Assembly (NCBI GenBank): GCA_964036155.1
Contig: OZ038423.1
Coordinates: 19,421,249-19,485,248 of the forward strand
Direction of reading: 5' to 3'
Source of the DNA: Diploscapter coronatus
Lineage: Eukaryota > Nematoda > Chromadorea > Rhabditida > Rhabditidae
DNA: 64,000 nucleotides
How positions within the stretch are numbered: the first letter of the stretch is position 1; each line of letters begins with the position of its first letter. The translations under genes and the position numbers were made by a program. The notes below the pieces were generated by a model. It was not told the origin of the DNA. It ran no database searches and was given only the letters and a program-made list of their open reading frames with translations. Shown one piece after another: positions 47,967-60,800 of this stretch.

Positions 47967-50900
47967 TCAATATCGGCCAGAATAATATCGCTGAAATAGT
48001 CGACTTTTATAAAGAGAATATTTTCTGACTTACATTTTGATTAAAACCCGTAGTGTATGGCGCCGGTCCCCCTCCACTGTGATTCCTGCCGTTCCTCTGT
48101 CCGCTCCCACTTCCCGAACTTCCGCTGCTGCCTGTTGGCTGACTCGACGGTGAGTGGTTGTTCATATTCCAATACGAACCATATAGTGATGTTCGATTCT
48201 GAATGAAAATCCATAAGTTGAATAAAATAATTAGATTTCATGGCACCAGCAATGTTCATCAAAGATTTGATAGTTTTGCAAATGTGCTCTTTCAACAAAG
48301 GTGAAGTTATGACAAGAAATGCAAACTGTAAATCACGAATCCTGTTCAAAATTAGTGGAAGGCCCAAATTGAAAGCGCTGATTACGATAATCAAGTAAAA
48401 ATACGCTAAGATCCTCCCGAATAAATTCGCAGATTGACTATGAGTTTCTCTTTGCTGCTGCAGCGAATAATGACATTGTCACTCCAAGCTCCCACAATGT
48501 AAGCTAATTTTTAATTTTGTTGAACATCGTAACGTGAATAGTTGAAATTCGGAGTCAAACTGCAAAGGTATTCAGGACCTTGAGTGTTTTCTGACTTGAT
48601 TATTGTAATCAGCGTGCTCTATTTGAGCTACCGACCAATTTTGAGCAGGATCCGTGGTTTACAGTTTACATTTCTTATGAAAAACAATTCAGTCACTTTC
48701 GATAGAATCTTCGTATCAAAGTTAAAATATTTCATAAAACTCATAGAAAACATTTTTATCTGTCCAGATGATTTTAGAGTCTGTGATACACTCAAAAGCT
48801 ATACAGAAAATGCATGATTTAAAAGGTTGCAAGTTATTTTTATAAAATGCAAATTTGTATAACTATTACCTGTCCATAAGCATTCATTTCACTACTCAAT
48901 CTGGCAGCCTTTTCTAGGTGATCTTCATAGGGATCCATGTTATTCGAAGGATTTCTCGTTTTGAAATTATAGGCAGTTGGTCGTACTGCATAAGTTGGAC
49001 CGTAGATTTCGCGCAATTGAGCCTCGGTTGTCCTATTTCATCAGAAATAAAACTTGTAACTTCATAAAAATTTACCTCTTCTTGCAACAAACTACAGAAG
49101 CAATCAGGCACAACAAGATAAGCCAAACAGCAACGATTCCGGTTGGAATAATTATTGCTAGCTCTGAAAATTTAAGTCAAATAATTTAAGAACGATTTTT
49201 AGATAGAAATGGAAATCTATTGAATTCATATTAATCCGAAACATGGAAATACCGTGTCATATTTAGAAGAAAACTTGTATGGTCTATTTTTCCACATTAT
49301 TTAGTCGAATGTTGCAATAATTCAAATACGCTAATTCGCGATTTTAAGGAAAATAAAATAAACCGTCTTACTTGCGGCGTGATGTTCTTGTTTGTCTCCA
49401 GTAGCGATGACAGGAGGCGTCGTTGCAGCGGTCACTATTTGGGGTGGGAGTCGCTTTTTGGGAGCTGCTGTTGTCGGCTTTGTTCGAAGAATCTAAAATT
49501 CGTCAATTTTAGAGTTTTTTAATCATGAGAAGCTATACCTTTGGAGAAGTGGTGAGCACTTGAATTGCACGAGTTGTCGTTATGACTTCTTCAGTTATTG
49601 GTTCAAGAGAATCCAGAGTCTGAATTCACAAGTTTTTGACAAGTTATTTTTCCCGAGTTACTTCTTGTTCCTCGACCCTTCCAACGACGATCGTTTCTGG
49701 ATCAGGTTCGGGCATTCGGGTCGAAGGCATTTTATGCATCTGAAAATGTTCAATAATAACTTTTTCCCTATATTTTCTTTCTAAATTTCTTTTCATGAGC
49801 ATATATTGGAATTAGTTTCGCAAGAAATCAAGATTGAAACTGCAGCTAATTAGGGATATCGAGAATTTATATCTAGCGAAAGTTTCTTCTCCTTTGAAAT
49901 TAATGAAGAACGTCTAACCCTATGAGTGGTTTCTTCGAACGAGTCGCTGAATGTGGGGAAAGTGGATTCAGCGGTCGGTTGAATTGTTGTCGTGAATGCA
50001 GAGGCTGTAGTAGTCTGTCTGTGCTGCAGCTGCGGCTGCGTCGCGTGTCTATCGATGGGAGAAACAGTCGACTTCTGGCTGCTTTCGTCTGTCGAGAAGT
50101 CTGGCAGAGGACGGGATCGACTTAGGGGTTGATTTTTCTTCGAATCCTGAAGATTGTAACATTTAGAAATGATGATTGGATATTTTCATGCATTTATTGC
50201 AGAAAGAAAGTCTGGGTCTGTAAAGATATTTTCAAAATTCCGAGCTAGACGATGAACGTAGTAATAAGAGAAATGAGAAGAAAATTTCCCACTTTCTTAT
50301 TATCGACGAAAATTTCCGGAATAACAGTGACGAAGGGAGGGAATGTGGCTTCGAATGCGTCAGGTCCGATCGCTTCGAAATCTTCGTCTGACAGAGAAAC
50401 CAATGGTCTGAAATTCAAATTTCATAACTTTAAAGATGTTCTTTTCAAGTTTCGTACTTGTGTGGAGTGCTTCCAAATTGTGGTCGCGGTTTCTGCCTGT
50501 TTGCATTCTTCGCGTTCGGACGGACCTAGAATATGTGGACTTCAGGAATTTCTTCAGAAAATGATATTTCACATTGCCAGCCTGTCCCTTTGGCTTCTCA
50601 ATGAATGTGGGTTTGATTGTTCGAGGGAATTCGAAGTCGGGTGGCAGCATCAAGGATTCCGACTTCTCGTTCAGATTGGCTCGCGCATCTGGTAGGCGGT
50701 TCGCTAAATAGCAAACAAATGATGTTCCTTCATAATCATTATTTTTCTTACAAATATATTTCTGAGTTGTGGTTGCTGGCTGAAGATGATCACAATAAGG
50801 AGGAGCCAGACTTTCTTTAGGACACGAATGAACTGACGATTCATCTGAATTCGTTTTATTATGAATACACATATTTCATATTTTTAACAAATATCGGTTG

Positions 50901-53900
50901 GTAGCACTTTCTTCTCTGAGTGCGTGCAAATTTTCTAAGAATTAGTCCAATTCATGGGTTGAGGAAGAGTCTTGCGATATTACATTTTTATTTTTCTACA
51001 GAGACATGCTGACCCGATAGGACTGAAAACATACAAACATATTCCAAATTGTATGCCCTAAATATCCTTAAATTTTAAACCGGATTCGGTTTATTCTGGA
51101 ATAACGGAAAATTTTCTCCAGTTTCATTATTAATTTCTTTCATTTTCACATATCCGGGAATTAAAAAAAAATCAGCTCTTCCAAAATAAACCTAATCCGT
51201 TTAAAATTTAAAGGATATTTAGGGCATACAATTTGGAATATGTTTGCAAATTTTCGGCCTGATCGGTTCAGTGTAGATTTGTCGAAAAAATGGAAATTTA
51301 GTGTCGCAAAACCTTCTCCCCAACCCAATGTTGTTTCAAATACTTGAAGTGCATTTTCACGTCTAAACGATATTTCTTGCTCATTCTTTTCATTTTGAGA
51401 AGATTTGCTCAATAATGGAAGAAAAGTACTCGTATCCAGATAAACGAACCGATTCTGTAAATCCAAACTCCAGGTTGCTTGACATTGGACAGAGTCGCGA
51501 GTTGAGACATTCCTGCTGTTCCTGAGCCTGGGAGCAATATAGAGCTCTGAGCTTCGCCAGAGAGAATTCCAGACTAAACGAGATATTGACTATTGTTGTT
51601 ATTGAAATCATTGAATGTTTGTACCTCAGCAGTATCTCCCCATGGCACATCTTTGTAGAGCAATTGCACAAATGTCTTTGGCTTTTGTTGCGAGTCAACT
51701 CCACCGATCAGCACTGTTTGCAGATTGTTGCCCTTCTGGAAGGAAGAATTGCCTCTCGCCATATTTAGTTTATGTTATGAAAAAGCATTAAGATCGTGGA
51801 CAGCCAAAGACTTATTTCTAGAAATCTCAGAAAGAAAATTTGTGCCCATTCTAGCCAAAATAAAATGAAGCAATAATTTCCTACCGTGGATGTCTGTCCA
51901 TTAGTGACATTATCGAGAGTGACAATGATAGCACTCTGTGCGAGGAAATCAGTGTCTCCATACTGGGCGTTGATGCTTCGAGTCAGTCTGCCCAATGTTT
52001 CGCTGTCTAGACGAGTTGAATAGTTCTTAGAGCTATCTTTATAAACTTGCCAGTGATTTCCTTGACAGTCATCTTGCCACTCCCCTTGTCCATATCGATG
52101 TCTGCATAGAACGGGGCAATTGCCTCGATTCCACTCATCTCTGACAGACTCTTCATGTCATTCGGCAGCTCGCTTATCCCAATCAGTCCGGTCGTTGAGA
52201 GCTAAAAACTGCCCATAATTCAATGACTGACTAATTTGATAATTCTTCCTATTTCTTCGTAGGTACGAAACAAGATACCAATTTTGACAGAATCGTAATT
52301 GAATTTACAAAAACAAATAATGAAATTTTACATTTTTCTCCCTACTTTTCTTAATCATAATAATGCTCTGATATTCAATAAATCGTGGTGATAAATAGCA
52401 TTATAATAGAAGAGTTCGTACCGTGATTTTGTCCCGAACTTTTCCGAATATATTCAGAGGATGTTTGAGTTGCCAGTCCAATCGAGCTGCTCTGGCTTTC
52501 GGCAGAATGTGGTGATTCTCGTTTGGAAGCAGGAAAGACAAGGAGCACTCTTTGATTCCGTCTCCTGAACAATTACCTTGAAATTGTTATTTTCTTGTAT
52601 TTTGTAACCTGAATAGCCACTTTTGCAGCTGCAAAAGAATTTTCCAGGAGTGTTGGTGCAGACAGCGTTTGGATGGCAAGTTCTTGGCTGCGCGCATTCG
52701 TCGATATCTTTGCACATTTTATAGCCGTCTCCTTGGAATCCAGAAAGGCAACGACATCTGAACTTCTGCATTTATTCCCATTCAGTTATTCGTTCTTTAC
52801 CGTTGCGAAGGCTCCCCACATCGATCGTAATCTTCAAATGACAATGCGTTTGGAGCACACTTCTTGCTGCTCGATTTCTGCGACTTGCATTCGGGGGATC
52901 CTGAAACAAGACATGCACATCATTTTCTTCCTAGCGAATATGAGAATTTAGACGATATTTGAATGACACTGGGTGAATTAGAATTGGTTTTTGAATAGCT
53001 CTGATTCAGTATCAGCATGTATAAAAATCGCCAGATAAAATTGTCTTCTTTAGAAACAATTCCAATAATAATCGTAGGTGACTACCGATTAAAAGACAAA
53101 TGTATTCTGATAGTCTTAGAACGTGGAAGATCAGCTACAAAATCAATTTTCACCATTAAATTGCCTTACTTGTCTGACAATTGCTCCCGATCCAACAGGT
53201 AGTGCAGCCTCCCTTCTGGCATTCCCCAGTCACTGGATGACAGGCGCCAAGCTCTGTGCATCTGCAGCAGCCTTCGCAATCCACTCCAAATTCACCCTTG
53301 CCGCATTCTAAAAATCAACAAATAGCCATGGTTAAAAATGATAAGCTAACCTTCATCGCAAGTATTCCCCTTTATACCAGCTTTGCATCGAATTATCTTG
53401 TTCTGCGAAAATTCGAACATCCATTCTCCTAAAATAGATGTAATATCATATTCAATTTATGAAATTTTATTGCATTGGTAGCTATAATTTTACGGAGTGC
53501 GCAATAACGGACTTATGCAGTTCATATAAAAAAAGACTCACTTCAACATTGACAGAAATTATTCTGTCACTTCATCAAATGATACTGCACAATTCGTTAA
53601 CAGTGAAAATTAAATCTTAAAATATAATCGAACTCATTCAACTAACCCGGAATTCCTGTGTTGCCATACTCCTCCAAGAACATGATATTTCCAGTTCCCG
53701 AAGTGTGCAGAGCGAAATGAGTCTTGCCATCGCCTTTGTTGAATCCAGCCTACAAATTGCATCGTTTGTTTCAATCTTGCTATAATATTTTCGATTTATT
53801 TTTTTCCAATTCCAAATGCAAGATGGATTTGCAGATTTGAAGGGAATGAAAGAGTGAAGGAATGTGTTGAAATCTCGATTTGCCTGGATTTCTTCAATTC

Positions 53901-56900
53901 TCAGTTCAATCTAATGGGTTGCTGCATTTCTGCATTTGCGTTGGCCCCTCTCCGTCCGCTTAGAAAGAGATTGTTTGAATGCAGTCGGAGTAGATAAAAT
54001 CGAGCGGAAGACAAGATATATGCAGGGGGACGGGAATACATGAAATCCCTTTCACTCAACAATGGCCAATCTCATGCACATATCTTCATCCTCCCATTCT
54101 TATCGAGAATTATTACCCACAAATCGCGGATTTACAAGTCGAAAGTGAATTAATCCATAGGTGTAGTAACAGATCAAGCCGTTATAAAATCAGCAGAGCA
54201 ATGAAATTATAACAATGAGAAGTTCCACTTCCGATTTGTAGGTGAAAGAGGATTTCCGGTACTCAAGACCCGTAATCCTTACCTCAGCTCCTTGCGTCCA
54301 TCCGATGTTACTGTAGATGAAGTTCGCGAACGTGCCGTTTTCAGTAACGAATATGGCCGCTTGGAAAGTGTTCGTGTTCTGAAATAATAAAGCCCTGCTA
54401 CATAAATGAAATGATACCGAACACGTTGAAAGTTCACTCAGTCCTGCTCATTAACGAAGGCCTTTTGTCTGAGAAGCCTTTGTAAACTTTGGCGATTTCT
54501 GGAATGGTGAGCGAGGCAAAGAGTCCCCTACCATTTTGGCCAATATCGTATTTCGATGTTAGCCGCCTTATTAGTCGCCATTTTTGACTCTCCGCTTTTT
54601 ATGCGGTAAAAATACTATTTTGTCCCAAAATTTCGATACAGACGAGAGGGATTTCTCCCTCCAGAAAAGGAAACCAGACAAAAGCGAGTAGAATGCAACG
54701 CCGTTTGGAATATTTCTTTGTGGTACACATATTTCGGAAGTAAAGGAAGGCGTGGCCTGCCATTGTTAATGAGCAGGGCTGTAGGAGTTTATAGTAAAAT
54801 CAGAATGCATAATTATGGCTGACTGTTTTTGAATTATAAACTAGCCTGGAGTGCATAGATTTTCAGAATAAAAGAAGAACCTCGAATCTTTCGCACCATT
54901 TCATTATCACAATAGAATCGAGGCAAAAATCGCCTACCTCATCAGGCAAAGCGGCAGCTCCCACAGGCTGCATCTTCTCCCATGTGACCAGCAGAGCAGA
55001 TACGACTTTCAGATTCTTGTCGTATTGGAATCGAATCTCTGCCTGTCCTCTTTCCAGAACTCGACCTTCTGAAACAATCAAATTGGAAATCTACCTATTC
55101 AATTCCTCCTTCTTACTTGTAATTTCCCGATAATAGACATTTCCGCCGTTTCTGAGGTCGTTTCGATTCCAGAAAGGAGCAATCAACTTGAGCCCTTCGC
55201 TCGGCAGAACACTCGCTTTGTACGTGCGAGAAGATTGGTCAAAGCCAATACCGCCATTCGAGAGAATCTGCAAATAGTGCTTACAAAAAAGATGATAATC
55301 TTTCGAAGCTTCAAATAAAATCAAATTCAGATAAGAGTATTGGATTCTTTCATATTTTTTCATCTTAAAGGTAAAATATTGCTATAGCATCGTGAAATTT
55401 CAATAAAGTCGATAAATGTATGAGTACATGATTGTGAGTTACCTAGCATATGTAACTCCATTAACTTTAAAACTATGATTATGAGTTCTTTAAGGAATCC
55501 GACAATAAACATGGAAAGATATTATGGGGCAATCTAGTATTTTTGACACTTCTTCGACATATCCACGAAGATCAACTTCGAACATTGCAATTGGTTACAA
55601 AATAAGTTGATGTAATACTTACATAAAGTGTGAGAAATTCCTCGCCGAAAAACACGATCGGATTTGCCAGGTCTATCTGAAGGTATTTCTTGAATAAAAT
55701 TTCCGAATTATTGGATTGTTCCAACCCTCTGTCCGATGTCGAGTGACTTGGGCAATTGAACGTCTCCCGCAGCAATTCCATACTCGTAAAGTCGACTAGA
55801 AAACAGCGGTGCTGTCACCTAAATTCGCGGTTTCTGAATCATTTCATCATTCCAAAGAAAATGTAATGTCGTATCTTTTGATCCTTAAATTCCCTGTCCA
55901 ACAGTAATTTTCATGTCAGTCAGACTTTCTCTTCTGGTCTTGTCTTGGCTAATTTTCCCTTTCAACTGTCATTCCATGACAAATTCACCAGTTCCGCTAT
56001 TTCACTTTTCAGATTTGAAACAGACGTTTCATTCAAATTATGTATTTTTTCTATGACTTGTGGATACATTTAAGCTCTTGATCTGAACATTTTCATTGCA
56101 AATGAAGAGGATTGAATAGAAAGGAATAATTACATGAAAGTCAGTCAGAAGAGTCATTGCATAATTTGCAGCCAATATACCTTGACCCTGTTGGCAGATT
56201 CGCGTGAGAAATTGGCGCAATAAATTTTGAACGAGAAATTCTGCAGAAATCTATTCATTCTTTTGCAATGTCCCCAAATATTCGCAGACCAATTTTCGTG
56301 ACTTCGGAACGAAACCCGAGTAGAGAAATGAGCAGAGCTGAAGTGGAGGACAGGGATGTTTGCAAAGTTTGCAAATTAGCATGACATGAGAAATGGGGAA
56401 ATACAATGAGCAATGTTTAGGCGACAAGTACTGTATTCGTTTGCTAGAGTATTCTTATGCATCCGTGCTGTGTAATAAGAAATCGAATATAGATCTTTGT
56501 AATGTAAGTGCTAACATTTCTAAGATCAGTGCTAACGAGTTTAAAGTAATTTCCAGCTAGATAGTTACTAACGTTATTGCTGAATCGAAAGAGAAGATAT
56601 CACCATCTAAATTCCAAAATTCGTTTCCTACAAAGATATGTCCAAGTGTTTCCTGTGAAAAACGTCAATAACGAGATAATATTCCGTTATAAAAATTATT
56701 AAATATCGGTTGGTCTACTATTCATGCAGAATTCTCAATATGTTCAAAATCAGAATTCAATCCCGAAAATGTTCAAATTCCTCCAAATTGGCACTAATTT
56801 CCTTTCCAGATTCAGATTTTCCTGCTCTTTGCGTTCATCTTGCAATTCTATGTGAGAAGAGGATTGGTAATGCATATGGAAAAGAGGAAGAAATTGAGAC

Positions 56901-57807
56901 AGAGATTGTGCAAATGAAGAGAGGAACAAGAAAAAGAGACAATAAAGAGAAGCCTGTTCAATCATGACCCCAATAATAAAAACGAGCGAACAGACACGCA
57001 CACTTTGCGCACATAGACAGGGGAAGCTGCATGAATTATGAGAAAAGAATGAATAAATATGCAGAACGAATCAACACTAAATGAGCAATTAGTATAATTA
57101 CTGTATGACAATGAGAATCATCCGACCTGAATGCTGATCTCCTTTGGCTGTCCGAGAGCCTGTCGAATGCCCCTCTTTCGGCTTATCGAGCTGTTCACGG
57201 ATTCCAGAGCTTCTAATTTGTCTAGCTCGATTTCACGCTGAAATTTCAACGTTAATTTTATCTAAAGAAAAAAGTTTGTTATCTGAAATTTAGTAGCAAT
57301 GCCGCCAAAAGAAAACTTCTAAATGGAGAAATAACGAACAATAGTCCTCGAATTTTTGGTAAGTGTAAATTTCAACTCAAAATAGATGAGAATTTTTAAC
57401 ACCAGGCATTGTGTCAGTTTGGCATAAAAAACCTCTGAAAAAGATGTTTTCGCATATTGTCAAAGAGTGGTTATTGAAAGAAAATAAACGAAAGCATATA
57501 AATTTTAATTATAAGAACGTGGAGAGCGTAATTTTTAAATTGGCGTAAAAATGACCTATATCATTGAAACGTCGTTAATAAGTTGACTGCGAATACACAA
57601 TTTGCACTATTTACTGTCTCAAATTTTACGTCTTTTCACAATAATGTTAATGGTAATAAATATGCCCTGACAAACCGATAAACTTACCTCAATTCGCAAT
57701 CGCGTGGCAATTCGTTCGGGATCGAGTCGCATAGCTGAGAGACAGGTAAGTAGCAGCAGCAGTGGCAGAAGGACGAAACCTCCTGCCCACCATGGGGGAG
57801 CACCCAT
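47967..57807 (-). CDS. Type I membrane protein with two NIDO domains and EGF modules (DEX-1/SNED1-like)
   Basis: Twenty-nine exons, 57688-57807 to 47967-47990, give about 1106 residues. Those carrying domains: 57688-57807 (signal peptide FVLLPLLLLLTCLSA), 55726-55818, 55623-55688, 55117-55267, 54938-55068, 54283-54378 and 53647-53749 (first NIDO: FFGEEFLTLY, LKLIAPFWNRNDLRNGG, VSALLVTWEKM, NTNTFQAAIFV). EGF and Cys-rich modules follow in 53351-53428, 53170-53307, 52801-52900, 52609-52765 and 52422-52564 (KDIDECAQPRTCHPNAVC). A second NIDO domain is in 52051-52201, 51885-52006, 51625-51735 and 51450-51573 (IEAIAPFYADIDMDKGSG, SAIIVTLDNVTNG). Then come a Ser/Thr/Pro mucin-like stalk (50844 to 49372), a membrane helix (49076-49163, IVAVWLILLCLIASVV) and a cytosolic tail. 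The order resembles nematode DEX-1, which anchors cells to matrix. Two introns use GC donors, and introns 51574-51624-type are very short. Confidence 0.88.
51009..51272. mobile_element. Inverted-repeat element in a NIDO-gene intron, ~95 bp arms
   Basis: The left arm (51009-51104) runs through CATATTCCAAATTGTATGCC, CTAAATATCCTTAAATTTTA and AACCGGATTCGGTTTATTCT. The right arm (51177-51272) is its near inverse, ending in CGGCCTGATCGGTTCA opposite TGACCCGATAGGACTG. The loop is about 72 bp. It occupies the 605 bp intron between exons 51450-51573 and 50752-50844. No coding capacity is seen. Confidence 0.85.
54442..54779. mobile_element. MITE-like element, copy 2 (same family as 13631-13880)
   Basis: It begins TCCTGCTCATTAACGAAGGC and ends GTTAATGAGCAGGG, an inverted repeat of about 14 bp. 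Internal blocks (TTGACTCTCCGCTTTTTATG, GCGGTAAAAATA, ACACATATTTCGGAAGTAAA) match copy 1. It is about 90 bp longer, with extra sequence near 54470-54545. It lies in the NIDO-gene intron between exons 54938-55068 and 54283-54378. Confidence 0.75.
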
Positions 57808-60800
57808 CTTGAAGCAACACTAATTTGAATGAGATCATAATAATGAATGTAATAAAATATACGAGAACGAACGAATGATAAAAAAGAACGATATTCAGAG
57901 AAATTCTGAAATAGGAATGGAATTAGGCGTCCAGCAGAAGAGATTTTGTACGTAGAATTATTTCTGGCCTGGTGCACTTTACCAGTTTGGCCGTAATTTT
58001 CGCAGATCCAATAAGGAAGAAAGTGAAACATATCGTAAATGAAAGTGAATTTTCCTAGATAAAATTAGTGACCTAAACACAATAAATAATAGATTGATAG
58101 AAGATTGTTTCATGCTCATATGTTTGAAAATAGTTCAAGCTTTAAAGATTCTGACTGAAATAAAGTTGGCGCATTCTCAGAAAGACGGAGAAAATTGACA
58201 ATTTTTATAAAATATGGACGAATTATTTCCCAAAATTATAAAGAATATGAAATACGATATATGATAGGATTTTCTGATCAGCCTAATAACAAATAAAAGT
58301 TAAGGTATATTCGGCAAGACAAAGAAATAGGGAAGGAGTAGAGGAAGTAGCTGAAGAATAAAGCGTTACACAAAGTTTCAGCCAAAACCGAAGCCGCAGG
58401 CGATGTGTCCACGTAAATAGAATAACGGTAAATGTTGCTCAAATAAAAATAGGTAAATAAAATGGGGACGGATGGTTTGAGTTAGGTTAAGGTAAAGGTA
58501 AAGGGAAGGAAGGAAGCTAGAGAAGCTAGATAAAGAGAGGACGGGAAAGAGAGGAACGGTTTGGGTTACATGGCAGAGAGACAGAAATTGTAGAAGAGAC
58601 ACACAATGGGAGGGGAGGAATAAAGCTGATTTGCATAGAAGGTGTTTAGGTCAACTCTGAGCCTGACAGCCAGAAAGACAGAGAATAGGTCATAAAGGTG
58701 CAGAGGCAGATATTTGAGTAGTATTGACAGGTAAAGAACAACAGAAAGGTGATCGATATTACTGCATGAAATCCCAAGAAGTAAGGATAAAACCGCAATT
58801 CAAGGCAATGACGGGAAGGAAGTGCGAGATCTTGAGACTGCAGCTGCCAAGTACGTCGCTGCATTTCGACATCCAAGTAATCTATCCACCCTCTTTACAC
58901 TTCCGCTCTTCCTCCCTTCCTTCCCAATTTCCATTCAATCTCCTTCTTCCACTTTTTCATAATTTCATTTCGGGTTCAATCTCCTTGTAAACCGCTGCTG
59001 ACATTAGCATATTCGAATTTGTCTGTCTGATCAAAGAGTTTGCTTGCCTGCCTTCTCGAGGTCGTCCTTTCTCCCCCTTCTGTATTCATCAATCTGCCAA
59101 GGACAGTTCCCTTTCATCTCATCTCGAATATGACACAGGAGAGGACTAATTGATTCTTCTTTTAGAAGACAGGGAGGGAGGACGAGACTCGATCAACCGG
59201 GTCAAAAGACAGCAGAAACAGAAGCAAGGAAACTGATTGACTGAATGAATGACTCCACTGCGTGAATGCGCTGCGCAACTGTACTCCCTCAAGTAGCAAA
59301 GGAATGAATAAAAATAAACACCGAAATAAGCTGAGGAACCGATTGAGAATGAGTAAATTGACACAAATAGGAGAGGGAAAGTTGGAGTTACATTCGAAAT
59401 GAAATGAATCGAAAGGGAAGTCAGAGTAATTCAATCGGAAGGACGGTTACCTAACCAATAAAGAGGATGAATTTTGAACGAATGACTAAACTGGATGTAG
59501 GAATGGAATGCCATTGGCAGACTAAAGAAGGTAGGAAGAAAAGTAACGAGAAGCGGCAAAAGGGAAAGGAAAGGGGAATCGAGGCAGAAGACAGGGGACA
59601 ATACGGAATACAGACAGAGGGCCAGTCAGGCAGAAGTTGAAGCTGCAGATTGGAGATGAATGATGAAATGAGGATTGAGGATTGAGGAATGGAATTGGGA
59701 ATACGGAATACGAGATTGGAGATTCAAAGCAAAGAAGCTGAAGCTGAGAAGGCAGCGAGGGAGATGCGCTACTCTGATAGGCAATCGGGCAATGGAAAGT
59801 GAGAAGACAACTCGACTGGGAATGAAGAAGGAGGGGAAAGAGATGAGGAGAAAAACGACCCAAACAGGCAGATTGTTGAAATCCCCCCGAGTGACGTAGA
59901 CAAACACATAAATCTGTGGAATTCTACACAAATCCGAAAATTATCCTAAATCCTGAATTCCTCTCTTCAAATATGCGAAATAAAAGGGAGATAGATTGCA
60001 TGAAATAGAATTATAGAAAATTATGTGAATGAATCAAGGTTTGAAAATATCTGGCCGATCTTAAATTTAAAGCGTAAAATCTGAAAGTTGTAAGAGTTAA
60101 TTTTGGCGCACTTTTGTGACATCTGTAGGTTTACAAGAAATTCAAAACAAGCAAAAATAACTACACTAAAAAGTCATAAAATTACACTTTGTATCTACCG
60201 AAATCGAAATGCTCATTAACAAAATTGATAAAAATTATCGTAATGACATTGAAGTTTTACTTCATAACGAGTGCTAAACATTGATCAGACCTATGTGTAC
60301 AAGTTCAGTCAAACTTTCCGATAAAAATGTTAATTGAAGATTTTACAGTGGCATAAAAAAGTTTAGACAATTGTGATTATTGATGAGATGGTTCGTAACT
60401 CGATTTTCACTGAAAAATCCTGAAATTTTTCAGACTTAAAGATGACATCAAGCGATAATGAACTTCAAATACATACAAAAGTTAGTTCGTGAAAGTTCAG
60501 AAATAAGTCATTTCAAATATGACGCATTGCTACAAACCTACATGTGCCAGTGCATATTGTATCAGTTAAATCGCATTTCCAGTTGAATGAAAATTCTCAA
60601 AACAATGAATGAGCGAAAGCTATTGTCCATTACTGTTGTTCCTACGAAATGCCATGTCCATTCATTGGCAGAGTGGAGTTCCGAGCGTAAAGCTATTCAT
60701 AAACTTCAATTCACCTCATGTCTTATAATTTTACGATATCGAATGGGCGTAAGGTAGATGGAAAAGGGCAATCAAGGATCGAGAAAATGGACAATTTGAT

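Noticed and set aside
50252..50872. Open frames of 147-170 codons on both strands
   Set aside because: They are read-through of several NIDO-gene exons and their introns or antisense shadows; the spliced model explains the coding content.
59522..59931. Open frames of 101-113 codons rich in Ser, Pro, Phe and Leu
   Set aside because: They are the complement of a purine-rich plus-strand stretch, which lacks stop codons by composition. No splice-linked partners.
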